From contig CAWUHX010000096.1 in the NCBI GenBank assembly GCA_963922205.1, positions 620,001-684,000 of the forward strand: 64,000 bases of DNA, given 5' to 3'. The position numbers and the translations under genes were made by a program. Below, piece by piece: positions 22,701 through 34,700 of the stretch. The notes below the pieces were generated by a model, which saw only the letters and a program-made list of their open reading frames with translations, was not told where the DNA came from and did no database searches. Position 1 is the stretch's first letter. The number at the start of each line of letters is the position of its first letter. The DNA comes from Romanomermis culicivorax. Taxonomy: Eukaryota > Nematoda > Enoplea > Mermithida > Mermithidae.

Positions 22701-25700
22701 TTCCGTCAAAAAGTAGTATTTTTAGTAAATTTTCATTTTTTTGTTCAATTTCACAGGCAAATTTTCAAATTTTGAATTTCAATTTTTTTTTTGAACAAAA
22801 ATTTGGCGTAAAAAATGAAAAAATTTGGGAGTTTTTTTTAAAGAATTTCTGTCAAAAAATGGAAAAAGTGGAATTTTGATTCAATTTTCGACTCTGAAGT
22901 TTTTAAATTTTTAAGGAATTTTTTTCGAATGTGTGGTTTAAAAATTGAGAAATTTAAATTTTGAACTTTTTTGGGCCTCAGGAACCAGAAAAATTCAAAT
23001 TTTGAATTTGATTTTCACCTTAAAAAAGCGAGATTTTCAAATTTGGAAAACATTTTTGCTTCATAAAATGTTAAAAATTTGAATTTAAAACAAATTTTCC
23101 ATATTGAAAAATTCTGAATTTTAACGAAATTTAAGTTTTAAAAATTCAAATTGTGGACAGAATTTTCATTTCAAATATGAGTTTTGAATGAAATTTTGAT
23201 ATTTAAAATGAAAAAATGGAGAAAATTGAAATTTTGACGTTAATTTTTGCCTTTTATACAAGTTTTGGATACATTTTCGCGTTATAAAATGATTCAAATT
23301 CGAATCTAGAATAAATTACATTTTGAAAAATTGGTAAAAAATCAAGTTTTTATATTCAAGTTTGTGCGTGTATGTGTAAAATGTGACGCTTTTACAGTAT
23401 ACCATGTTTTTTATAGCATCTTAATATAAAGTTTCACATTTTCAAATTTTATCAATAGGCGTCAAATATATGGTTTATTCATAATCATACCTCAAAGTCA
23501 CATATATGGGTATATTGAAATTTAAAATTTTAAAATTTGCAATTTCAAATTGCATTGTAAAATTTTAAATTTAGAATGAATTATGTATTAGAAAAATGCT
23601 ATTTTTCCGGAAAATACTGGGCATAAATCAAGATTCTTCTATGCAACCAATAATGAAGTGTACAGAATTTAACTCAGAGTATAGACATGTTCCAGGTTAA
23701 GAAATTTAATTAGCTTGCATTACTGTAGCTGGCTTGTCAATACAAATGCCGACATTGGCTTACTAGACATGTATTCGGACCTGGACCCAAAATTACCCAA
23801 CTATTTTTTTTTTTAAATTTTTGCGGGTACACCTACCCATTTTCCTATAGCCGGAAAGGCAGGCTTTACAGGATTATACGGTCATATAAGTCCCCACCTT
23901 GTATGAGAGGCACTCTTGGGGTGCTTTTTACCACCTAGTGGAGGCCACATTCCACAGGCTAGCGTCTGCCTGACAAGCAGGACTTGATCGGCTACCTACC
24001 TCATAATGGAATAGGCCCACCCTCTCATTCGCCGCACTATCGCCAACATGCTAACTGGGCTGGGTGGACCCTGGCAAGCAGCGTTCCAAGCTCGCCTACA
24101 AAATTTATCTACCCCGAGAGGATGAAAGGCTGTGTCTGCCTGGGCCAGCTACCAGAAATTCAATTTCGGGCTATACCTGGAATCGAACCTGGTTCTTGAG
24201 ACTAGCAGTCAGAGGCGATAACCACTAGACCAAGACGGCCCAATTACCCAACTATTTTGCTGGATCCAGTATTCTTGAAATTTTGGATTCAGACCGGGAC
24301 CCAATATTCTCCAAATTCTGGACCTGGACCCAATATTTTCCAAATTTAGGACCCAATACATCTCTATGGCTTACCTAACATATTTTCACTGAATATAACA
24401 GAATCACACGGAAATGGTAAAGTTGAATCGAGGGTCGAATCCCAATACGGAATAGCCAATGATTTGTCTCCGGAAACACTTTGCAATTGCTTCTCCAGCC
24501 TGATATGTTGAAAAGCAGTATCTTAATTTTTGAATTCAAATTAAGGAAAAATGCTACTTTTTGAGTATAGAAACTAAAACACAACATAGACAAAATACTT
24601 GAATTGCTATTCTTAGCTACAGTATCTTCTGTTGTATTTTGGTTTTGGTCGGGGCGGAGATGATGCGGCGTGAGCAGGATTGGGATTCCGAGGTTGCGTC
24701 CTTAATGTACGTGCGTCCCACGCCCACGTTTACCCGATTACCTAATTACTAGTACTTAAACCCCGACAATAATTATCTCAACAATTAAAGAAAGCCTAGT
24801 TTCTTTAATTGTCTCCCTTCTTTCTCACTAACGAGAAACTAAAGGGCTTTCCTACCTATTTATTACTATACAATAAGCGTACGAAAACTTACGTGACAAA
24901 ACGCGGCGGGCGAGCCGAAAATAAAAGTAACAATAATAAATCAACTCCCACGCACGGGCGAGCAAAGACAAAAAGGCGTGGTGGGAGGCGGCTAATATAT
25001 ACTAGTGGTGGCCGGCGGGGCACACAACTAGTAGAGAGAAATAAAAACACACGTAAAATATACGTTAATGATAAGTGAAGAGAGAGACCAGCGCACGCGT
25101 ACCGACGTGCGCTACAGTAAGATGGCCACTGGTGGTCCGCGTTGCTCTCTCCACTTGCCACCTGCGGGCCTGTGATGCGTTTTGACAAAACAATGAAAAA
25201 TCGGCGGAAAACACACTACAACACCCCTCCCCCCTTGCAGTAGATCGCCCTAAGCGATCGTCAGGAAATACCGAAAAGAACATGCAAGGGGAAGGGCTCC
25301 GCCACTACAGGCTGTCGCCGGCGTTGCCGAAGATTCTTCGGCGTCACACAGTGGGGCCGGCGGAGTTGTTGGGGTAGTTTGAGCCGATTTTTGGGGGCGG
25401 CGACCATAAGCCCAGCGGCGGAGTGTACGGACAAAACGGGGCAAGTGGGGGCGTGTAGCGGGCCACCGGCGGTCAACTTACTGTGTGCTTGCAGCGTCGG
25501 CTGCACGTGCGCTGGAAACCAGTACAAAAGTATAAAGCAAAACAAGATTAGAAATGAAACAACCGGATCAAAATGAGGTTAAGAAACACAAAAAAAAAAA
25601 CGAAGAAAAAACAATGTTACTGTACAAAAAGCTCTGTCAATGGCGGCGGCGATAACGAGTATCGGATGCGGAGCGGTGATTTCGTGGAGGATCGCGGCGG

Positions 25701-28700
25701 TCGCGTTCGTTTCGTCGGAAGCGATCGTTGTGGTAGCCGTGGGGATCGTACGGGTCGTCGTGACCATCAAAACGGATGTTACGGGAATAACGGGATCGAC
25801 CGTAGTCAGAGGTATCCCGGCGGCGCGACGATGAGGTTGACGTTTGAGGTTGAAGCGGCGATAGCGGGTTCACGCCTGGTGCTGGCAACTGGGTGGCAAT
25901 TAACGACGGTTTGTCGGACGGCGTCCCTGTTGGCGGCAACGGTCGCGGTGGCAAAAGATTCCACCGGGCAGAAAAGTCGTGCCGACGCAGCAGGGGCGCG
26001 GGGCGATCCGTCTCGCTGTGGTATTGCAAATAAATTCTCCGGATGTCGGCAATTTCGGGCGGCTGTGGGAACGGTGCGTAGCTCGGGTAAGCCATCCAGC
26101 TGTCGATGAGTCGGACAGCGGTGTTATAGGCTTGGAGCAGGCACGAAGGATTATCCAGGCCGCGGGCTTCGTATAGGAAAAGAGTCAAGTGGGCGGTGTG
26201 AACGGCGTCAACGACGCCGAGCTCCTCGGCCCAAAGACCGGCGACCCATTTCAATATCACTGTGGCAACGGCATGCGAGATCGGGGGTTGCGGTTCTACG
26301 TATGTGGGGCGATAGTGGTCGCGGAAATATTGGTACAGCGCCAGCGAAGCGTTCGTGGCGCGTATGTGCACGGGCATGGTGATGTGAATGCGAAGACGCC
26401 CGAAAAAATTGATCAGCACCATTTCGTGCATCGTGCGTGGTGAGAAGAATTCGACGGCCGGGTCAATATGTGGCGGGTAGCCCGGTGTGACGATCGTAAC
26501 GGCATGCGGCTGATCGGTGGTTCGAAATCGCGTGTAATTCTGCTAGTGTGTAGCCTCGCTAGGTAACCGGGGTTTGATGGCTCGTGCGGAACTTGGTGGC
26601 AACGGAGCTCCAAGAACCGGTTTAGTGGCGATGATCATTTGCGGCTGTTTGGACGCAGTAACCGGAGCTGACGTCGGGGCCGTAGGCGGCAGCGACGTGG
26701 TGTGGGTTACTGAGGTCGTTATGGCGGTTGTCGGAGCCGTAGGCGGCTGCGACGTTACCGTAGGCGTAGTCGAGGGTGTTGCGGGCTCCACGTCCATAGG
26801 AGGCGGCGGAAGCGGAGCTTTGAATTCATCTTTCGGCGGATTCTTTAGAGCTTCCAGGCGGCGCTGGATTTCGGCGTCGTGGTGCAATGGGCTAATGTAG
26901 TCTGTTAGTTTCGTAGGTGAACGGCGGAAACCGTGGCGATAGTGTTCTTCGTAAAAACCCGTCGTGTGCATCTTACGGGTTTGTTCGCTTTGCGTACGAT
27001 GCGGCGGTGCGTCATCGCGGCGTTCGTGTTGGCGGCTTTCCCTGCCGGTTGCTGGAGTTTGTTTCGTTTCTTTACGGTGGCGGTCATCACAAGAATGAGA
27101 CTCGTGGTGTGAACGATGGCTGTCTGGTTTGTGAGCAGGCGGCGGTAGCATTGCCGACGCTGCTGTTTTGGAAGAATCGCGCTTGGGTTTCGGCGTTGAC
27201 GTGGCGTGCGAAGAGCGTTCGGCTTCTTCGCGGGTTCTCTGTTTATCGCGTTGTTCACGGCGTCGAGTGGTGCGCTCGCTGGGCGTTCGGCCGCGCTCAG
27301 CACGCGAGGTGCTGGGTGGCGGCGTACGCCGTGTACTCGGTTCGTCCGTTGTTTTTGTCTTGTGAGATTTGCGGTACGCCGATTCGTCCTGGAGTTGTTG
27401 TTTTCGTTTTATTGAATGTTCATACCGGCCGGGTCTTCGGATGGGATTACCATAGCGATCTAAAGCCGGCACGGACGTGCTGGATGCCTGTGGGGTTTGG
27501 ACATCCACAGGCGCCGTCGGCGGCGGTAGAATCGCTGGTTGCCGCGGTTGCGGGATCATTTGCGGTTGCGATATGACCGGCGGCGGTAACGGGGCCGGTG
27601 GTTGCGCGACGGGTTGGGCCATCGCAGGAGCCATTTGAGCTACTTGCGGGGCGGGAGCGATCAACGTCGGTGGTGGCAACAAAATTTGTTGTATCTGTTC
27701 TTTCAACGCTTCGGGGAAATCTTTCCACTGATGTTCGGGAAACAACATACCGGGCGGCGGTGGCGGAAAATGATACGCGGCCAGTGCTGCGGCCAAAGCG
27801 TCCCATTGCGTAGCTGAAATAATTTGTTGAGAAAAACGTACGGGAGCACTATACCTGGCTGCGGCCACAGTAGCAATAAGCGGAGGTCCCGGCAAAACGG
27901 CCAGTGTCGCCAAGTATTTTCGTGGATCCACGGCGGGTGCCGTGGTGATTGTCGTAGCGGCTGGTTCCATAGAGGCGACATCCATAGACGTGGATTGATC
28001 CACCGTACTTTCTTCGGGTATGTCGGTCAACATTTGTTCTGACGTCAACGTCTCGGAGTCAATCGCGGCGGGTTGGACAGGTGTGGACTCGTCCATTGGA
28101 GCTGGTGCGATGTTGGAAATTTCATCGAGCGTCAATTTCAGAAAATCGTTGATTTGCGTGGCGGTTGCGGTTATATCGGAAGGCGCGGGTACCATAGGAA
28201 GGGCCGACACGTCTGTTGACGGCGGCAGCTTCGCTATGTTGAGGTCGAAGATTGGCGTTTCGTGTAGTTCGTCGTCGGCGGGTTCAACTTCAACGTCAAT
28301 AGGGCGGTCGAGGAGTTCCTCGGCGGTGAGCGTTTGCACCGAAGCCGTAGTCGGCATGGGGTACGCATACACCGGCGCGGGGAACGAAAGATGGTTTTGA
28401 TAGTCAATGAGCGCGATGAACGATGAATAAAAATGGAAACGGCTGTGTGGATTGGCCGTATAGTCGTTTTCATCAATTTCAATTTCTTCGACCGACGTTT
28501 CCATATGGAAGTCTTCGTTGAACACAATCGGGCGTAACGCAAAGCGATTGCAAATGTACGTGCTTGGGTCGGCAGAAAAACTGGGCTCGCGTTCCGGGAT
28601 GCGGTTCATCCAATTCGTGAGAAGCGAATTGGGGTTGCCATCGCTGCGGTACCACATGCAATCGTAGAACGCGGCGCGGGTGTCTGGCGTCATCGATTGC

Positions 28701-31700
28701 GCGTGGCGGAGGAGGACGTCGTTGACGAAGGCGTATTCCGCGGCGGAACATGGTGAAGCTAAGAGCGCGGCTAACGGCATAAAAGACGTTAGCTTTCGGA
28801 ACCATTCTCCCTCAACCTGTAAAAAGTTAAGGATGGTTGAAGGGTGATAACGATAATGGGTACCGTGATAAGTGCGCTCGCGTAGGGGTTGGTCGGCGGC
28901 TACGCGTTCGGTCCAAAGATCGTCAACTTCGTGAGGGAGCGGCGGTAAGTTGGGGTCGTTGTAAGGCATACAATCACGGAGGGCCAACTTGTATATCGGT
29001 GAAAGCGGAAAGTTGAGCAGCTCGATGATTCGATGGATGATATTGCTTTTCATAGCCGACGTGACGGCTGCTTGAAGACGTTTGGGATCATCGAACACCG
29101 ATTGTGGTTTTAGAGCCGGGTCTTCGTCGTCGGAGACGTCTGGTGACTTGTTCCATTCCTCCTTCTGTTTCTTTTTCTTCTTTTTCGGCACTTTCGGAAC
29201 GGGGAGAAGTTTCGGGTGAGTTGTCCGCATTAAGGTCTTGACGTCCCGGAAGCCGTTGGGAACCGTTCCTAAACAGAAAGACCGACCGTGGTCGGACGAT
29301 GTGCAATCATACATAAAAAATTTATAAGCCGAAAGAACTTCATCTCGCATGATTGCGGGCAAGGCCACTTGCGATGTAGTCGGGTAGATTCGGTTGGCGT
29401 AGTCGGGAGGTAGGACATCCGACAGCGCGACATTGTGAAAGGTGGCGATGACGTACTCGGCGAGATGGTCGATTTCGGCGGCGTCCAACGAGTCGTGGGG
29501 AAACAACGCAGGCGCGTTGTGGACCTCGGGGATGAAGCCGTAACGACCAAATGCCAAGAACAATAGCAGCGGATAATAGGCGTCGATGGCCGCGTAGGCC
29601 AGGACGTCGGATTGTAGGAACGACGTTGTTGGATTGTTGAAAAAGCGTAGAGCGCCGGGAAAGCGTAAAGTGAGCTTTGACACGTCCAGCGCCCACATGG
29701 CGGAAACTGTGGCTTTGAGCGTGCGTTTTTCCGGGAAGAAACCGATTCGTCGTGCCAACTCGTACAGTGACGGGGATATGTCGATGTTGCGAATGACCCG
29801 ATACGCGTCGAAGTGGATTGCTTTTACTACGGGGTCTTTGTTCTTCTTTTGTCGGTCGGTTCGAAATTGAGTGCCCAGAAGCCCGTAGATTCCCGCCCAG
29901 TCGTCGGCTCCATCGAAAGAGACTACGATGGTGTGGCCGCCGTCGACTAGGGCGAAAAGCGCGGTCCAGTCTTCTGGGGTGGCGGTGAACGTTTCGAAGA
30001 CGAACATCGTGCCATTCCGAAACGCGAGTTGAACGTAGCGGGGGTAACTAGACGCCGTGGGGTCGGCTGGCATTTGAACGGTGCATTGAAATTGTTTGAA
30101 ATCGGCGGCCGTGATTGATTCGGTGTCAAAGCCGACCAGCGTGTAGCCGCGGAAGTTTGGTGTGGGTTGGGCGGCCAAGGCCTGCCCCAAACTTCCGGGT
30201 GAAAGGAAAATCGGAGGCGGCAAGACATTCGGGGGTCGCGCGTACATGGAAATGTACCACGACTCCAAATCGGCGACGCGAGTTAGGCGTTTGACGTTGT
30301 TTTCTAAACAAGAGCGAATGCGATACTCATCAGTGACACATGGGACACCACGTCGAGTGAACGACATGGGGTTTGAAGAATGATGTAAACGTGAACCAGG
30401 AGGGAGGCGTTGTGGTGTTGCCAATTCGTTAGAAGGACACATGCTTTGAGGCGGCGTTGATTTGGGCGGCGATGTCACCTTGATGGGCGCACTTGGACAA
30501 CTGGATCGGGCTACGATAGCGAGATAACGAGAGTTGTGGTATGCGGAAATCAAGGCAGCGGCCGGTTGTGGACTGAGGAGGCCACAACTTGACGATGACG
30601 GGATCGCGGCGGCTGACCATGGAACTCTGACCCAAGACTACAGAGGGGGAGATACCCATGGGGTCCCAAGCAAAAGCATGCAAGTATAAGCAGCAAAAGC
30701 ATTAAAATGAGAAAATACCGTCGCAGGCGAAACTTAGATCGTTCTGGTGGGGCTGCTGTTCGGCCCAGCGGACGTAACGTTCGTTGACGTTTATCGATTC
30801 ACGATACGGCGGAGGGTCGTCGGCCGTGGAGGATGATGCGGTCGACGGCGTCGTCATTTTGAAAAAATAAAATTTTTGGGAGCGGCTTGAAAATGCGACT
30901 ATTGCTGATGGAAGCGAAAGATGGAAATGAAATAGTAAAAGAATAAGCCGCTGAAAGGTGAAGAAAGTGTAAAGTAGGAAAATGCAAACACTATCATCAC
31001 GAAAAGCAACACAAACACCACTATGTTAATGGAGAGTAAAATCAACCTTTCCCAATTAGTCTTATGAGAGTGATAGCGGCCAGGGTCGGGCGGAAGTAAA
31101 CGGAATGGCCTCGCGCCAAACAGAACCTAACATTATAGAAGAAACCCCCTCCTATTGCGAAAGTGTGGGAACCGGGGCAGGATGTAAAGTGGCATTGTAA
31201 AGTCGGCTGAAGGCAAAAACGGCGGATTGAGTGAAAACGTGTTGAAACTGCCGTGTATCCTTGCTCGTTATCCAGGTCGCCATGATCTAAATTAAACGAA
31301 CATAAAGATTATTTACAACGCGGCGTGATGAGCGCCGTATCACAAAAGGAAAATTTCAAAGCCAACTAATGCCGGCGAGAAGTGTGGGGCGTGCGTGGTC
31401 CACCTTCCTCGTTGTCAAATGCATTCTTTGCCGGTCGTGGGACAAACGGTTTTAGACGTGTTATGGAGACGGTCTGTGGGCGGCCGGGCGCGTCGAGTGC
31501 GTCAATGGTAACAACGTTTTCGGCTGCGCGGGAGGCGTCCGTGATGAGGAAAGGCCCGATGAAGTCGGGTTGAATCTTGTTGGCTTTGCGCGTGTTGGTC
31601 AAAAGAACTAAGTCGTTGGCGACGAAATCGCGTTTTCGAGCTTTGCGGTCAAAATATTCTTTGCTGGTGGCGGCTGCGGCATCGAGGTTAGCTTTGATCT

Positions 31701-34700
31701 TTTCGTGCATTTTGAGTTGGGCTTGCGTTAGAATATGTTGATAAGCATCGTAATTCAACGGTAAGGTGAGGCGGCGGGCGCAGTCGTAGTCGAAGGTAAT
31801 GCGCGGTTCATATCCTCGTAATAAACTGAATGGCGAATGGCGTGTGGCTGTATGCGGCCTGGCGTTGTAAGCGAACACGGTGTAGGGCAGGTAACGCTCC
31901 CAGTTGTCTGGATCGTCGGCGGTATACTTTTTGAGTTGGGCGATCAAGGTTTGATTGAAACGTTCGACCATTCCGTTGCACTTGGGGTGGTACGCCATTG
32001 TTTTAACTTTTCTAATTTTGAGAAGTTCGCAGATATCTTGCATGAGTTTTGACGTAAAGCATCCACCTTGATCGGAAAGGAGTACAAGTGGGCTGCCGTG
32101 TGTGAGGACGACGTTGTTGATAAAACATTCCACTATTGTTGAGGCTTTTTGATCTGGTATCGGATGCGCGGACACGAATTTTGTAAAGTAATCCTGAAAA
32201 ACAATAACGTAGGGACGCTTCTCACCTACTGGCGAAATGTTGACGATGTCGGTTGCCACGATTTCGAATGGGTGTTTGGGTTGAATTGGCAACAATGGCG
32301 GAGGCGGTGACGTGCGCGGCGTTGTTAGTTGGCAAATTTTACATGTTTTGATCCAATCCCGAACGTCCTCTTCCATGCGGGGCCACCAAAAGTGAGCTTT
32401 AATGGCTGCTAGCGTGCGGTTTGTTCCTTGATGATTCAAAATTTTTGCGCCGTGGAATTGGTGAAGAGTTTGGTCGACCATTGAGGCGGGTACGACTAAT
32501 TGCTTGACATCTTTAATTTGCCGGTATAAAAGTTGATCTTCGAGGAAGAAAATCGGTGGGTGTTTGGCGGCGTTATCCGTTTTGAGGGAGGCGATGATTT
32601 TTGTTATGGCTGGGTCGGCGGCTTGAGCATTCAAAACTTCTTCGTGAGCGGCGATCGTAATGACCTCGGCCAGGGGCGGTTCGTGGTCGGCATCTTTAGG
32701 CATTGAATTAGAGAGTGTGGGTGAACTGATGGTCTTTCTCGTCATTGCACGGGTGATGGCGTTGATTTCGGCGTCGACCTCCGTGGGTAGTGAAGCCACT
32801 GCTGGGCGTATTTCCGGTACCGTTAAGTCGGTTTCCGTAGTTGCACCAGCAGGGTGAAAATTCTCACGGAAAATCGTGGCGGTCAAGTTTTCAGCGTTCT
32901 GGATCGGGCATTTGTCGCGGTCATCTTTCCTAGACAGAAAATCGGCACAAGCGTTATCCTTACCTTTAACATATTCCACTTTGTAATCGTAATCTTGTAG
33001 GCTGATCGCGAAGCGTTGAAGTCGTGAATTGCGGTGTTTCTCGTCTTTGAGCCATTCGAGCAGCTTGTGATCGGTGCGGACGATAACTTTCTGGCCGTAC
33101 ACATAGTGGCGATACATCCGGAAACCGTATACAATGGCGAGGCATTCACGCTCAGTTGTACTGTAGCGGGTTTCGGCATCGGTGAGTACGCGACTATTGT
33201 AGGCGACGACCCATGGATCGTTTTCGTTTTCTTGATACAAAATTGCTCCGATGGCGGTCGTACTAGCCTCGGTTTGAATAACGAATTGAGCTTTGCCATC
33301 GTAAACCGGGTAGCGGAGAAAGGGCGAAGACGTAAGGGCTGTCTTGATGCCTTTGAATGCGGTGTGGTGTTCATCCGTGGCGAAGTATTGGGCGTCTTTG
33401 CGTAAGAGTCCGTACAAAGGACTGGACAAGGTCGCCAAATTCGGGATGAATCGCTTGCACCATTGAACTAGACCTAAAAAACTCTGCATACCTTTTTTGG
33501 TTTTCGGAAATTCGTATTCGGCGATCGCTTTGACTTTCTCGGGATCGGCGGCGATTCCGGGGGTGCTAAGTAGATGTCCCAAAAATTTGACTTGCGGCGG
33601 CAAGAATTCGCATTTGTCGGGCCGAAGCGTAAGATTGGCCGCGCGGAGGGCGTCGAAAACGATTTGGAGATGTTCCAAATGTTCTTCAAACGAGTTCGAG
33701 AAAATGATGATATCGTCGATGTAAATGAGGCAGATTTTCCAGATATACGGGCGGAGGATTCGTTCCATTAAGCGTTGAAATTCGGCGGGTGCGTTCTTCA
33801 AGCCGAAAGGCAAAACTTTGAATCGAAACAAACCTTCTTGGCAGATGAAGGTTGTTTTATCGCGGGAGTCGGCGTCGAGGGGTACCTGCCAGTACCCGGC
33901 TTTGAGGTCGAGCGTGGTGAAGAATTTCGAGTGTCCCATTGCGTCCAGGTAATCGTCGATGCGCGGGATCGGGAATTTGTCGCTCGGCGTAATGTCGTTT
34001 ATACCGCGGTAATCGACAACGGGTCTCCAAGAGCCGTCTTTTTTCTTTACCAAAAATAGCGGTGCGGCCCAAGGTGAGCGGGATGGTTCGATAAAATCAT
34101 TGTCAAGCATTTCTTGAATACGACGGCGTACAATTGGTCTCTGCTCCATCGCGGCAGGATAGTAATGGCGGGATACGGGCTTAGCGGTGCCGGTATCGAT
34201 GCTGACGGTTAATTCGCTAGTGATAGTTGGTTTGTCGCCGGGGAGGCTGAAAACGTCGCGGTGCTGTCGGAGCATCTTGAGGGCTTTTGCTTTTTGCGTG
34301 GTAGAAACGTAGGTCTTTTCGGTCATTTTGTGCAGGGCGTATTCCAGCTTTTGTTGTGCGGTGTGGCCGGGGAATGATTTGTCCAGTGCGGCCGGCTCGT
34401 GGTCGGTTAAGTCGCGGTCGGCGGCAGCGGTTGCTATCTGACAATCGGCGTGGGTTTCGGAATACTCCAGCGTGTGCTTTGCCATCGCAATGAGTTGATT
34501 TGGTCGGAGTTTGATGCTGTTCGGCGTATTGTTGATGAAAAGGAGCGGGCAATGGCCGTTGGTGATATTGACCACTGCGGTTTCGACCGGGAGTTCGGCG
34601 GCAACATTATCCGTGGCAAGTGGTTGTACGATCACGTCGGGCACTGTCGCCGATGTTGTGGGAAAAACGCTACTCTTGACCCATTGTTGGCAGTGCGGGG

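Noticed and set aside
24170..24241. tRNA-like sequence on the minus strand (A and B boxes)
   Set aside because: It is the 5' head of a 434-bp SINE with target duplication and A tail. The cloverleaf is not complete, so I do not call a tRNA gene.
25573..26443. Plus-strand open frames opposite the retroelement proteins
   Set aside because: They are shadows of GC-rich minus-strand coding sequence with Gly/Arg/Val-rich nonsense composition. No motif was seen.
26543..30553. Envelope gene of an errantivirus
   Set aside because: Its position fits env, but I see no signal peptide, furin site, fusion peptide or transmembrane helix, while exonuclease motifs are clear.
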